A stretch of DNA of 64,000 nt from Linum tenue (GCA_946122785.1 CAMGYJ010000006.1:34616066-34680065), one strand, 5' to 3'; shown: positions 1 through 11,160, numbered from the stretch's first letter. The notes: generated from the sequence alone by a model not told the origin. Numbers and translations are program-made.

Positions 1-24
1 CTCCCCAAAGTTGGCCGACGCCAT
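1..24 (-). CDS. Ty1/copia gag N-terminus, cut by window edge
   Basis: The first eight codons of an ORF run off the left edge, starting at an ATG on the minus strand (24-22) and reading MASANFGE. It lies about 45 bases downstream, in minus orientation, of a tRNA-Met type primer binding site and an LTR. This is where gag begins in plant Ty1/copia elements, and such short MA-x-x-NF starts are common there. Only the start is visible, so intactness cannot be judged. Confidence 0.5.
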
Positions 25-69
25 TTGTCTGGATCTCTCTTGGCAGTAATGAGCTCTTTCAAAGACCTA

Positions 70-80
70 CTCTGATACCA
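70..80 (-). other. primer binding site, tRNA-Met type
   Basis: The minus strand reads TGGTATCAGAG two bases after the LTR end. This is the complement of the 3' end of initiator tRNA-Met and the standard minus-strand primer site of many plant LTR retrotransposons. It fixes the element's orientation and its LTR boundary. Confidence 0.85.
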
Positions 81-82
81 CA

Positions 83-871
83 TGTTAAAGGGCAATGGAC
101 ACTATCTAGATTTCTAGGGATTGAAAAGAGACGAAAAAGGGAAGAACAAAATTCAGATTAAAATGAAATAGCTTCAACGATTGACTCTTTAATCTGAATT
201 ATTCTGATTGGGCCGACTGAAGAGAAATCCCACAGGCTAATAAGAGGAGAGCCAGGGCTTTTAGTGAACCGGCCCAAGAACTGATTCAGATAAGATATCG
301 TCTTCTTCTTCCCTGAATCTCAGCGAACCAGAAACATAGGAATTGAAGAACAGGGGAGATCGACACAGGAACAAAAGGAAATGCAGAAAGATAAAGAACA
401 CAACGAGATTTTAACAAGGTTCACCATATGGTTACTCCTCGTCTCGGAATAATCCCACTATTTCGAGAGACACTTTTGATTTTCTTTGACTCTATGAAAA
501 GGAAAAACAAAGGATTATAGAAACGAAGTGAGAAAATCAAAAGGCATGACACCTGACCCGAATTCGCACAGGAATTCTTTACAACCTTTGACCGACTGAA
601 CCTCTACCTCAGTATGAATCAAAGCCACTACTTAACCTATCCCACAAAGAACTCCACTAACAGTGTCGAGAGAGTGCTACAGTCTTGCTTTATATAGCCT
701 TCGGAGATAACCGTTGTATACTGTTTGCTATTTGAATCATCTTCAAATATGGTAAGTTTGTGATCACGCCTATCAGCTCCCCCTTGATTTTGGCTCCAAT
801 TCAATAAGCTTCTCTATCTTGGATCGGAGCAATCTTCTGACTTTACTTGATTGAAATCTTTCAATCCAACA
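83..871 (-). mobile_element. 5' LTR of a Ty1/copia-like element
   Basis: The 789-base LTR is bounded by TGTT at 83 and AACA at 871, the inverted TG...CA ends expected of an LTR. The primer site lies immediately beyond 83 on the minus strand. A TATA box sits at 688-696. Because the element reads leftward, this is its 5' LTR; the body and the 3' LTR lie outside the window. No second copy is present to confirm the boundaries. Confidence 0.75.
688..696 (-). promoter_or_regulatory. LTR TATA box
   Basis: The minus strand reads TATATAAAG inside the copia LTR, about 175 bases into the LTR from its 871 end. It is followed by GCAAGACTG, a plausible transcription start region about 25-30 bases downstream. 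This is the likely promoter of the element that leaves the window on the left. Confidence 0.6.
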
Positions 872-1878
872 GGTTATATATCGCCCTTTCCCGGACTCCA
901 ATCTCACTTCCATATTTTTCCTTAGGGTTTTAATTGTCGCTCCAATCTTGTCCCGCCGCCATTCAAATTCTAATTAAGCAATCTCGCGGCAACGACCATT
1001 GATTCAACAACTCTCTATCTTGGTATGTACTTCCGTGCTCTGATTCCGACTGTTGGGTACGGTTTATTTTCTCACCGATAGGCGTAAGTATAGAGGATGG
1101 TGGATGTATAATTGGCTTCTTATGGCATTGAAATTGCAGTAGCTCGATTTTACGCCATGCTATCCCATCCAGATCTAGCAACAACAGACCATAAATTCAC
1201 CAAATTACCATGTAATTCGTTAGAGTTCATAAATCACAATCGACGATGATTTTAAAATTTCTCCTTTTTCATGATTGATACGGTGGCTACTGAATTTCTT
1301 TTAGGGATGCGAGTTGCGACGATAGGAGTAAGAAGCAAGATCGGAGGATGGTTCAAGTGATCGCGGATTGAATTTTGCATTACTATTTTTTCTTTATCAT
1401 ATATAGTTCATATTATTATTACGATTGTAGTTAAATAGATTTCTTCTCTATTTTTTTTGTTAAAGATTGTTACTAATATCATTATAATTAAGTGCAGTTT
1501 TGTCACCAATCGAGACACATGTGACTAAATTGTTGTCACCCACAATACAATTAGTGATGGGTAAAATCCTCATTTTTGTTGATGTTTTGTGATGATAATA
1601 CTTGACACAAAAATACTTTCATTCAAGTATCATATCATACTAATGTATACTAATTGTAACAATTCATAGTCGTCACAAATATTATCATAAGTGACACAAA
1701 CATTCTTCACGCCAGTGTTCTTTCATGACAACTATTATCATAACTGAAGGTATCATGTGAAAGATTAAAAAAGTTCGTCACCAATGTTGTAACAGCTGAA
1801 ACAAAAATGTTGTCACAAAAACCTAAGTTTTTAATGATTTTATCGTCACTAAAACTGCCTTTTGTGAGTACTTAAACT
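872..1878. other. non-genic interval rich in TGTCAC/GTGACA motifs
   Basis: No convincing ORF was found. From about 1500 to 1866 the sequence repeats TGTCAC, GTGAC and GTCACAAA in both orientations, ending with TTTTGTGAG just before the CACTA-type terminus at 1879. Such short inverted motifs are typical of subterminal regions of CACTA transposons, so this may be the decayed end of a second such element. The left boundary is not visible. Confidence 0.3.
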
Positions 1879-2070
1879 CACTACAAAAAAGTGGTTTTAA
1901 TGAGGGTAAAAACCCATCATTGAAAGTCCAAAACCCCTCGTTAAAAATTACCAACGACGGGAAACCCCCTCTTATTATTGGATATGCCGGTAAAGGTCAA
2001 TAACGAGGGGAACTTTTTACTCCATCGTTGAAATCCTTTTACAAGTGAGAATAACCTCTCGTTGATGGTA
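1879..2070 (+). mobile_element. CACTA (En/Spm-like) transposon terminus with subterminal repeats
   Basis: The segment begins with CACTACAAAAAA, the consensus terminal inverted repeat of plant CACTA transposons. Subterminal motifs follow in both orientations, such as CCCCTCGTTAAAA, ACGACGGGAAAC, ATAACGAGGGG and CTCTCGTTGATGG. Related motifs recur at about 3020-3095 (CCCTCGGTAAAAG, CCCCTTGTTAAAG), so the element may once have run to the chromovirus at 3096. No opposite TTTTTTGTAGTG end and no transposase were found, so it is a non-autonomous or truncated copy. Confidence 0.55.
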
Positions 2071-3095
2071 ACCATTAATTCCGAAATTATATGTAAATCA
2101 GAGGGGCATCCCCCATTACTATGCAATTAAGAAACTAAATTTTGGGGGAATTAATGGGCAATTGTAGTCCTTTTTTTACAATAGTCGTAGTCCTTTATAG
2201 TACGTAATTAACTCAATGATTTCAGTGTTTTGAGATCAAAATCCATAATGAAATTCGCCGCACCTTCTTAAGCAAAATCAAATAAAATTCAATCACTTAA
2301 TATTCAAAGCTTTGTTTCAAAAGGCTATATATACCCTTGGTAGTCAACCAATCAAACGTTCATCATTCAACCAAAACAAAACAAAAGGAAAATTAAAATA
2401 AGAGGATATAATTGAAGTATATACATTCACAATCATGACTCCAGAAAATCTCTTCACCTAAATAATTAACCTTCCATTCTCTTCGACCCAATAACTTTGT
2501 TCTTCGATCTATCTGAACTGAGGGGGCAGAGGAGGGCTGCCAGGCAGAGGCATTTCAAAACCAGAGGTGGACGATCAACAACCTTGTTGAAGGAGACTAA
2601 TGGAAGAGTGCATCTATGGATGGGCTGTAGCAGAGTTCGACGGATTTGGATGAAGCTTGTGGCTCAACTCTAGAAGAAGCTCGTGTACTCTAGATCCGAG
2701 GATTCATAATGGATCTACCATAGAGACATCTTGCGACAAATGGGTATCGAAGGTTCTATAGACGAATAAGTCTGATGAGATGTCTGGTGGGTTGGCCATC
2801 GAAGGCGGCATGTAGATTAGGAGAGGAAAGAGATTGTGCTGAGGAAAGGGTGAAGGGATTTGGGAGGAAAAGTAGATTAGGCGAAAGCCTAACGAGTGAA
2901 GGGTTTGGAGAGTTTGTGTGGTAAATAAGAGGTGAGAGAACGGATAGAGATAATGGCAAATTGGTGCTTATCTCCAAATAGTTGGCGGACTCGAAATTTT
3001 TTGAACCAAATAATTTGGCGGACAACAAAATGAAAGTGTTCCCTCGGTAAAAGATGTTGGTTTAATATCAATGTCGGCAGGAAGTACTTTCCCCT
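2071..3095. other. probable CACTA interior, no gene recognised
   Basis: AT-rich sequence with no recognisable coding similarity. Two short minus-strand frames overlap between 2756 and 3149, but neither shows a known motif or codon pattern. The right end resembles the CACTA subterminal repeats, which suggests this is the interior of a small non-autonomous copy. Confidence 0.3.
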
Positions 3096-3497
3096 TGTTA
3101 AAGGGACGTAGGGCCCCTTGCAATGGCCATGCAGAGAGTGTTCGTACAAAACGTGGCTAAGGGAAGGCCTTCCAAGTTTCGTAGCTGCTGCCGACGTAGT
3201 GATAGGAATTCCAGATTTGATTTGTTTTCAGGATTCTGTTTGTTTAGTTTGTTTCGTAGTTGGCAGGATCTTTTCTTATTTGATTAGGTAAGGAGATCGA
3301 CTTAGTTGATTCTCCAAATCGTAGAAGTCAGAGACTCAATCTTGTGAGCTCGATCGCTAGGAATTTCTCCTCTATATAAAGAGGATTGATCTAAATAAGA
3401 AGGCGACAGATTATTAAGGGAAATATCATAGTACAAAACTGACCGGTTCTCGTCGTAAGAAGAACGCCATTACACCTTTGATTACCAAATTCCAACA
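3096..3497 (+). repeat. chromovirus 5' LTR
   Basis: About 402 bases, ending in CCAACA directly before the primer site. It pairs with 13319-13730 and differs by scattered substitutions and small indels, implying an old insertion. The left boundary is uncertain by about ten bases because the LTR start resembles adjoining CACTA motifs. A TATATAAA box lies at 3373-3380; the 3' LTR copy has the damaged form TATACAAA. Confidence 0.75.
3373..3380 (+). promoter_or_regulatory. TATA box of chromovirus 5' LTR
   Basis: TATATAAA followed by GAGG, about 120 bases upstream of the LTR end, is the expected U3/R promoter position. The matching site in the 3' LTR has changed to TATACAAA. Confidence 0.55.
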
Positions 3498-3499
3498 TT

Positions 3500-3511
3500 T
3501 GGTATTAGAGC
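3500..3511 (+). other. primer binding site, tRNA-Met type
   Basis: TGGTATTAGAGC two bases after the LTR end is complementary to the 3' end of initiator tRNA-Met with one change from the usual TGGTATCAGAGC. It confirms plus orientation. Confidence 0.8.
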
Positions 3512-3519
3512 ACGAATCC

Positions 3520-4611
3520 ATGGGTCCCAAACCAGCAGTGGATAAAGAAAGAATTGAATCTCTGGAAGCAAACTTGGAGGCACTACAGGAGGCGATCTAA
3601 ACCAGGATTCAGGACGATGTCCGTCGAGTGGAAGGTTCCATTGCGGAGCTGGGAGGTTCGGTTGCTGAGCTGGGTGGCCGACTCCAAGCCTTGGAGACTC
3701 ACTCGGCTGCCACTCAAGCTAGCCTAGATGAAATTCTTCGTCTAGTGCTACAGCCACAACGCGGGGCGTCCGACGCCGACCGTTCTTCGGTAGCGTCAAG
3801 CCTGCAATTCCATCGAGGTGAAAGTCGAACTGATCAGCTCGAGGATGAAAGGGATGACCATCGCGATGAGCGACGGGAGGAAAAACGTTATAGACGGGAA
3901 TATTGGCATGCTTTCCATGGGCTCTACGAGCACCGGGAAGAACCCCACCACCACGTATAGTACGATCGTCGCGAGGAACCACAACGAGCCTTTTTTCCTG
4001 CTCACTATATGAAGCTGGAATTTCCCCGATTCGCAGGTAATAATCCTACCAAATGGTTCACAAGAGTTGATCAATTTTTCGAGTACCAGAATGTGGAGGA
4101 AGACCAAAAAGTTCTGTTGGCGTCTTACCATCTGGAGGGAGAAGCCAACCAATGGTGGCGTTGGCTGCAGAAATCATATGTTCAAGACGGCACCATCGAC
4201 ACCTGGGAACTGTTTTCGAGTGAATTGTGGAATCGTTTCGGCTCGGCAGACGTGGATGACACCGATGAGGTACTCTCGCGGATTCGGCAGACCGGAAATC
4301 TTCTTGATTAACAAAAGGAGTTCGAGCGGTTGGGAAATAAGTGCATGGCTGAACTCATAAGGCTCTCACCGGGGCTTTCATGGGTGGCTTGCGACCAGAA
4401 ATTTTAGAAAGTCTCCGCCTTTTCCGTCTCGATTCCTTGAAGGAGGCCATTCGGCTAGCTCGAATCCGGGACGAGCAACTGCGAGTCTGCGACGCATGAA
4501 GACTCCTGCTAAGCCGGCTCTGCGAGCGGAAATGGACGGAGGAAACCGTCAGTTTGAGGATCCCCCACCTCCGCGGCCTCACACTCAACCGGCTCGTCGA
4601 ATTCCATGGTA
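3520..4611 (+). pseudogene. chromovirus gag, disrupted
   Basis: The frame opens at ATG 3520 (MGPKPAVDKERIESLEA) and holds an N-terminal coiled-coil region with stops near 3598 and 3958. The central Retrotrans_gag-type block follows at 4009-4311, with the hallmark pattern of a conserved W (KWFTRVDQFFEYQ), LEGEANQWWRW and a final WELFSSELWNRFG. A stop near 4309 and further frameshifts lead to PARRIPW at about 4611, where similarity ends at the junction with element A. The zinc knuckle and protease that should follow are absent. The particle protein could not be made as a full product. Confidence 0.75.
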
Positions 4612-4637
4612 AGAGCAGCCTAAGGATTATGCATAAT

Positions 4638-5307
4638 TGTGCGGAGCACCCTTAAGTTTGTGCATGTTGGTGCTAGCAATCTAATTAGCCACCTTAACCT
4701 AGCTTAGAGAGGAAAATCCCCCTTCCAAGGGAGACTCAATTGAGTTAGTTGATACTCAATTGAGTTAATTTTCCTTCAACTTTCTAAGCCACCTAACTAG
4801 GTTAATTGAGGGCAACCCTCAGTGTTGAATTAAGCAAATAGGTTAATCGTGATTAAGTCGTCCGACCTTTGATTTGAGTGAGGGAGTTAGTCAACTACCG
4901 ATTGCCTAAACCGAGAGGGTCGAGTGACACGGCCTTTATGTTTACCTCGGTTTAGCAATTGAGATTCTGGTCTCCGACCATATATGCATCACTCTGCGGT
5001 TCACGACTACCTTGCCCAAAACAATAACTCAAATTCACATATCATGGTAGTAGTTAGGGGGAAGCGACACCCGAGTGATCCTTCCACAAAAGAGTTTCCA
5101 AAACCATTTACCTTTGTCCTGTTTTATTAAAATTAGCAAACTTTTCAACCAAAACCTTGTTGCTAGATAATGATTAAAACAACTGAAGTAGCGGTAGACG
5201 GACCGGCACAGTTTGATATATAAATACTTGCTCTATACTACACCCGGCTAGAGTTTAAAAACTTACTCTAGTCGGGATTTTATTGTGGTGTAGTTTCGTG
5301 CAAGTCA
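4638..5307 (+). repeat. element A 5' LTR
   Basis: The end is fixed by GTGCAAGTCA followed by the primer site. The start, at TGTGCGGAGCAC, is an estimate because the matching part of the 3' LTR is deleted. The last about 225 bases (from 5082) match 11161-11386. The tail resembles the LTR tails of elements B and E (CTAGATAAT, a run of TTAAAACAA, GTGGTGTAGTTTCGTG versus GTGTTGTGTTTTAGCGTG), showing relationship. TATATAAATA occurs at about 5216-5225. Confidence 0.6.
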
Positions 5308-5313
5308 AGTTCT

Positions 5314-5331
5314 TGGGACCGTTGCCGGGGA
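5314..5331 (+). other. primer binding site, tRNA-Asp type
   Basis: TGGGACCGTTGCCGGGGA lies seven bases after the LTR end. It matches the TGGCGCCGTTGCCGGGGA type used by Athila-group elements (tRNA-Asp) with two changes. Confidence 0.7.
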
Positions 5332-5456
5332 CAACGGTCTGTTATCTTGAAAAAAGTTTTTGGTTGTTAATCTAGCTTTTATTTTCTAGTTTTGCAAGTG
5401 TGTGTGCTTTGCTTGTGCTAGACTTGGTTTGTTTTCCGATTATGTGTAGGTGGTGC

Positions 5457-8200
5457 ATGACCCGGAGTAACCCGACAGCTTTGCCACCGCTTGACGAGGA
5501 CATAAACCAATCTCTCCGGCTCCTAGCACGGGAGAGGGAGCTAGCGGAGGCAAGGAGAAGAATTGAGAGAGGGGGACAGCGTTTAGGTCCCGGTGTTAGT
5601 GGAGGAGAGGTTGAAGAAGTGGATGTTCAACCCGTCGTTGAAGTAGTAATGGCGGGGAACCAAAGGCAAAATGGCGCTCAAGCCCGCCAGTTGAACGATG
5701 CGGTGGAGGAGGAGGATGCCCTGAGGACGATGGGGGTACTATATGGTCCCAAGGCCGGCGGGCATTCAATCTCCAATCCTGCATCCTCCAGTGGCGGCAA
5801 ACAATTTCGAGATCAAGCTGGCTCTAGTGACTATGATACAAAGTAATGCTCTATTCCACGGCCTTGAGAGCGAGTCACCAAGAGAGCACGTGCAGAGATT
5901 CTTTGAGCTCGCGGGGAGCTTGAAAATTAATGGTGTGCCGGCCGAAGCTTTGCAACTAAGGCTTTTCCCATACTCACTCTCGGGGAAAGCACTTAGGTGG
6001 CTAAACAACCGCCCACCTCGGTCAATCACCTCATGGGACGACCTCCTCAACAAGTTTATGGCTCGTTATTCCCCACGTTTCGAAGTCGGCGGAGTGGAGA
6101 AAGAAGATTACACACTTCGAGCAAGAAGAGGATGAGACCTTGAGGGATGCTTGGGAGAGGTACTCCGACTACTTTTTTCAGTGCCCTCACCACGGGTTTG
6201 AAGAATAGTTCGGGATCGAAACCTTCTATGGAGGCCTAATCCAAGAAGATAAAATTCTCATTGACTCCTTGTGTCAAGGAAAATTGATGAATATGGCTCC
6301 ACCCCAAATAACCGAGATACTTGAAGACATGGCCTTTAGGGGATACGAATGGGGGTTGACTAGAAGTGGAAGAAGAAGCAATGAAAGGGGAGTGAGAAGC
6401 GTGGGAGCGAGTGCTCCGCTTGAGGCAAAGTTGGATAAGTTGATAGAGGTTGTGCTTGAAGATAAGAGGCAAGGAAAAAGGCCGGTAATGTCGTGGGACT
6501 GGTGCTCGAGCACTAGCCATAAGATGGCGGAGTGTCAAGCAATAAAGGAGGCAATTACTCCGGAGGAGCAAGTCAACTTCGTGGCAAATGCTAGGGTTCA
6601 ACAACCCGTATAGCAATAATTATAACCTCGGATGGAGGAACCACCCCAACTTTGCTTGGGCATCACCGACAAATCCGAGGCCCCCAGGTTTTCAAGGCCC
6701 CACGAGAAATTTCCAACCTCGGCCGACCTTCATCCAACAAAGGCCCCAACTTCAAGGATCAAGCTTCCAACAATCGTACCAATCACAAGGTGCCCCAGGG
6801 GTTCAACAAAAACATCCCGAAAAACTATCTAAGCTTGAAGACCTAGTGAACACCTTTGTGAGTACGAGTAACCAAAAGTTCGAAAAGATAGAGCAATTTA
6901 CGGATGTGGCGACTACAAAGTTTACCTCGGTTGAGGCAGGTCTCCGAAGCCATCAAGCGAGCCTCCAAAGTTTGGAGGTGCAAATCGGCAACCTTGCCGG
7001 CATCCTCACCGAGAGATCCAAGGGAGCTTTACCTTCCCAAACCGTGGTGAACCCCAAGGACCACGCCGGGTAAATGCACTTCAAGTGAGGAGTGTGAAGG
7101 TGGTTCCGGAAGTCGCCACTAATAAAGTTATGGAGAAGGAAGATACCAACAAGGAAGAGACCAACCCAAAGAGGGGAGAAGGGAAGCCCTCGAGGAATGA
7201 GAGGAAGGCGGCGAGGAAGGCATTGCCGGAGGATGGATACACACCACCTCTTCTTTATCCCACAAGGATGTACAAGGAGAGGTTGGGGAATGAGTGTGGA
7301 GGTTTCATGGAAATGCTCCTCAACCTCCACCTCAACATCCCCTTCATTGAAGCCATGGCTCAAATGCCAAGATATGCCAAGTACCTCAAAGGATTCCTTA
7401 CCAAGAAGCCAAAGCTTGAAGGCCTCGCCAACGTGACTCTTGGCGAGGAGTGTTCGACTTACCTCCTCGACCGCTTCCCCAAAGGTCCGACCCAGGTAGC
7501 TTTACTATCCCTCTTGATATTGGTGACCATCATATAGACAATGCCTTGGTGGACCTAGGAGCTAGTGTTAATGTGATGCCCTACAAGCTTTTCAAAAAGT
7601 TAGAAGTAGGTGAACCTAAGACCTCTAAGCTTAGCATCACCTTAGCCGACCATTCGGTCATTAGCTCGAGAGGCATTATAGAGGACATGATGGTGAGAGT
7701 GGGCAAGTTTTGCTATCCGAACGATTTCATGATTCTCGACATAAGTGAGGACTCAGTTATGCCACTCATCCTCGGTCGTCCCTTTCTTGCCACCGCCAAG
7801 GCATTGATAGACGTTAATGAGGGGCCTTAATTTTGAGGGATGGTAAGGAGAGAATCAAGCTTGAAATTGACCCTAAGGTTAGGAGTGATGAAGTAAAGGG
7901 AGTAGTTTCAAATGATGTGAATGAGAGTGGAGGAGAGCCTCTCAAGGCAAACCCCACCATTACTTTTGTTGCTTTTGGTGATGTTCAACAGGAAGTTAAG
8001 AAGTGCCCTTTGCCCAAAGGATCGAGGATGAATGCTTGGAGACGAAGGATGAAGAGAGCTTTGGCTCGGAATATGGGGATGCCGAAGCAATGTTGGCCAA
8101 CCAAGAGGGCCAACTCAAGGAGCCTAAGATGGGAGGCTATAAGCCTCGCCCCGAGAGTGTGGTGGATCCGGTCTCAGTGGCATCATGTTCAAAGTTGTGA
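5457..8200 (+). pseudogene. element A gag-protease ORF, frameshifted
   Basis: The ORF opens at ATG 5457 (MTRSNPTALPPLDED), matching the MTRSQS starts of B and E. The Retrotrans_gag block is at 5743-6135 (LRLFPYSLSGKALRWLNNRP, LLNKFMARY). A degenerate zinc knuckle (WDWCSSTSHKMAEC, first Cys replaced) lies at about 6500-6540. A Pro/Gln-rich, glycine-poor region follows at 6588-7073, and a conserved pre-protease block at 7250-7440 (GGFMEMLLNLHLNIPFIEAM). The aspartic protease is at 7510-7830 with active-site DLGAS and the flap-end ILGRPFLATAKALIDV. At least five frameshifts or stops break it (near 5750, 6120, 6205, 6600, 7490 and 7828). The protein would form particles and process Gag; no polymerase follows. 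Confidence 0.75.
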
Positions 8201-8236
8201 TCGATCCCCAACCGTCAAGTTAATGAAGATAAATTA

Positions 8237-8260
8237 GCGCTTGTTGGGAGGCAACCCAAC
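8237..8260 (+). other. conserved post-gag hairpin, element A copy
   Basis: GCGCTTGTTGGGAGGCAACC followed by CAAC lies just after the gag-protease stop. It can fold as TTGTTG-GGAGG-CAACCCAA. The same motif follows the gag-protease ORF in B, C, E and F, while flanking sequence has diverged. Function unknown; an RNA signal or start of a processing site are options. Confidence 0.6.
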
Positions 8261-8442
8261 AGAGATTTGTTTTCTTTTCCTTAGTTGTCGTTTTAGTGTC
8301 TTGTGAAGAGTTCGAGTGGTGAAGTGGTGTCCCCGTGTCGAGTGTAGTGGTTTTCCATTTTATGGTTGTGTTGGGATCGATTAGGAGGCACGGAGGAATA
8401 GGTTGAGTCAAAATTTTAGCAGAAGTCCCTTGTTTTCACTGT

Positions 8443-8566
8443 TGTTCACGGACGGATTGCTGAGCCGACCACTCCGTGTTCACGGACGCGTTTGAGAGTT
8501 CACGGTCGCTAAGACCGTGAACTGGGCAACGCGTCCGTGAACTCCGAGTCATGCCTATAAAAGGGG
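8443..8566 (+). promoter_or_regulatory. internal promoter, element A: palindromes plus TATA
   Basis: GTTCACGG units in both orientations (8443-8545) include TTCACGGTC-gctaa-GACCGTGAA and CACGGACGCG...CGCGTCCGTG. The TATA box TATAAAAGGGG is at 8556-8566. A leader of about 330 bases and a consensus splice donor follow. The same order occurs in B and C, so this looks like a promoter for the second ORF. No transcript evidence is available. Confidence 0.5.
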
Positions 8567-8899
8567 AGTGAACAAAGACTCTTCACGACCAAATCTCTCA
8601 GGAAAATTTCAAATATTCGCCGGAAAATGCGAAACTCCGTCGGTTTTCCGATTTTCCCCCCATTTTTGGCAAGCAAAACCTAAAACCAACGTCGTGCCCA
8701 GTCTCCATTCCTCAAAACAGGCCTATGCTGAGATTTTGGGAAGATTTGGAGCACATTTTTTTCGACCAAGTCACTGGCGGCGAGTCTCCGACGAGCTTCC
8801 GACGATGTTCCGGCGACCCCTCTCCGGTCAGTTTTCCGACCTTTTTTCACCGTCCTCGCCCGCACCTCACTTCCTCCTACGTCCTACTTGTGTCTCCAG

Positions 8900-9365
8900 G
8901 TTTGTTTTTCGACTTTACCTTTGTGATTTGTGGAGAATCAGATTAGGTAGTGAAGTGAGGTTGAATTTTTGTGCTTTGCATGATTGAATCTAGATTTAGG
9001 GCGAGAAATTAGGTGAATTAGGTCGATTGAATGATGGATCGATTTTTGCATGAGCTTAATGAGCCTTGGTGGGCGTGTTTGAACCAGATTGTGTTTATTT
9101 TTAGAATTTTCCCACCAAGTGCTATGTCATGAATGCAAGTAAAGTTTATTCTTGTTTGGTGGATGATAGCCACCGTGGTAAGGGTTGTGGTTCAACTTTT
9201 TGTGTGCTTGAACTGTGAATTTCCCACAGTCATGCCACGGTGGTTTGAGCTTAAATGTTTGATAACCATAGTGGAAAAACAAGTGTGGGGGAATCTCTTT
9301 TCCTCCCAATGAGTATTATTTGATCAATGTTTCCACGTATGGTGTATGCTTCTTCGTTTGTGCAG
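8900..9365 (+). other. predicted intron upstream of second ORF, element A
   Basis: The donor CTCCAG|GTTTGT at 8899/8900 and acceptor TTTGTGCAG|G at 9365 bound a 466-base intron. The exon after the acceptor begins GATGG, placing the ORF2 start codon one base in. Element C has the same donor and acceptor and a 496-base intron. The intron carries a polypurine-tract-like motif at 9280-9292. Confidence 0.5.
9280..9292 (+). other. PPT-like motif upstream of ORF2, element A
   Basis: AAGTGTGGGGGAA lies within the predicted intron. It matches the 3' polypurine tracts of B and C (AAGTGTGGGGGAG). Homologous copies sit at the same place in B (33580), C (43793-43807) and F (62930-62945). Confidence 0.5.
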
Positions 9366-9366
9366 G

Positions 9367-10382
9367 ATGGTTAACATGGATCACCCATACCTTGTGGCGC
9401 TAAGGAGCATCACTGAAATGGAGCGAGAGGCGTATTTTTGGGCATCTTTGAGGGTCGGTAACCATTAGAAACTCGGCTTCCCCAGTTCTTCAGGCTTCAC
9501 TGCGGTGACTTTATGAGGGAGGCAGTGGTGCACCCACAATGACACCAAGCCCTTGATCTTGAAGATGACACTTACGGGGAGCTATGCGTCGAATTTTTCA
9601 GCACCTTCACCATACGTAACAGCCTATGCCTACTCGATCATCCTGTACGTGGGTCGAGTTCCGATTGGGAGGGGAACTTCGCAATTTAAGCCATGATGAG
9701 TTAGCCAGAGCCCTCGGAGTGGAAGTCAAACATGAGGACGAGTCGGAGTTTTGTCTTCTAAAGTGAATGCCGCATTTCTGAAGTTTTGTCTTCTAAAGTA
9801 CCGAAGGACAAAGCTCAAGTCGGCCCTCACAACGACATCCACACTCCAGCCCTAGTGGCGTGTCTTGGTTGCACTCCTGGCTCGTTCCCTCTACTTGACT
9901 TAACACAACCCAAACAAGATAACCGAGAGAATCTTATTTTGCATGGCGGACTGGTCTAACACTCTGCACCTGGGTTCAGTCATCGCCACTTCTTTTGCCA
10001 ACGCCAATTGTGGAAACCGTCGCTATGTCCATCAATGGGTCCGTACATCACCCACCTTGCTAGGTACTTCGATATCAGCCTTGCAGGATGCTCGAAAGAG
10101 GGGCGCACCCAGAGATTTGGCGAGGGAACTCTGCACTCCATGCGCTTATTGCGCACCTTTGGCCCAATGTGGTACATCGAGGGATTGAGTGCTGACCCTG
10201 AGGTCCCGCCAGCAGCAGAGCAGCCACCTACTCATGCACCCGGCCGCCGCCGCTGCCCAGCGCTCAAGTGCCCTCCACAGCAGCCACCACCACCAGCAGC
10301 AGGCGATCCCCTTGAGCTTATGGCTCGACACGAGGGTATCCTACCAGATGCTGGAGAGGGTCCTTCCACCGGAGTGAGGTAG
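9367..10382 (+). pseudogene. element A second ORF (Athila ORF1-like), broken
   Basis: The start MVNMDHPYLVALRSITEMER at 9367 aligns with the start of the C copy (MVDTEHEIISYLVNH). A stop ends it after 33 codons. Further traces follow: FRLGGELRNLSHDELARALG at about 9660-9715, MADWSNTLHLGSVIATSFA at 9943, and HLARYFDISL through a Pro-rich tail ending at 10382. Comparison with B shows the same order of blocks. The family resembles the extra ORF of Athila-type elements and the 'putative plant transposon protein' domain; its role is unknown. Confidence 0.55.
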
Positions 10383-10689
10383 CCGATGAGTGAGACATGT
10401 GGCAGAGCGGAGTCCTTTCGCCCGACTTGTCTACTTGTAACCCTGAACTTGTTTTATGTTTTTGTTATTTTTCTTCATTTTGTGTGTGTGTGTGTGACGT
10501 AAACAACTACTATGTATTGTTCCTGTAATAACCTCGCCTAGAGCGAGTCGTATTGTGTTTGTGTGTGTTTTTTTGTCTCTCCTTGAAGCTCAAATTATCC
10601 TACCCCGCTTGGATTCCAACTTTCACTCACCAAGCCCAAGGAGTAACATCATTCTACCCCTTTCTTATGCCATTGAGGGAAATTTCGAG

Positions 10690-10720
10690 TTTAAGTGTGT
10701 GTGTGTGTGGGGGGGGGGGT
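10690..10720 (+). other. PPT-like motif downstream of ORF2, element A
   Basis: The context CATTGAGGGAAATTTCGAG is followed by TTAAGTGTGTGTGTGTGTG and a run of G. The same context and run occur in B (35302-35322) and, on the minus strand, in E (57479-57506). The TG/G run has expanded differently in each copy. Confidence 0.5.
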
Positions 10721-11160
10721 GGTAGTTTACTAGTACGCTTGTGTGAGTGTGATTGATGCTTGGAGCCTTTTGTATGCCCGCATTTCAAAAATTTGAGGGC
10801 TTCAAGCAAAGTTTGCATGAGCAAAGTGGCCGAATGGTGGGAAATTGTGGTGTTTAGTGGCATTGATCTTGACTTGTTGCATGTGGTCGAGTATATCCTA
10901 TGATGATGACTAGGAAGTTCATTAGGATAGGGCAAAAGTTTAGTTCTCAGGTGTGCATAAATGAATGGATGTCTTGACTTGATCACTTGTTGCTTACAAT
11001 TGCCATGCATCGTGTTTGTGAATTGGAATAGATGGTTGGGTAATTAGGTATCCTGTGTGCATTGAGCCGATTGTTTGCTTCCGGTGTGATAGTTCCCTCT
11101 TACCACGGTGTGTAGCATCACAGTTGTCACTAGCAAGTATGATGCATGCATAGGATTAGT

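Noticed and set aside
1500..1878. A second complete CACTA element ending at about 1868
   Set aside because: The end reads TTTTGTGAG rather than TTTTTTGTAGTG and no opposite terminus was found; kept only as a repeat-rich interval.
10690..10720. (TG)n and poly-G as an ordinary microsatellite only
   Set aside because: The surrounding CATTGAGGG...TTAAGTGTG context recurs at the same place in other elements, so it was treated as a PPT-like motif whose run has expanded.
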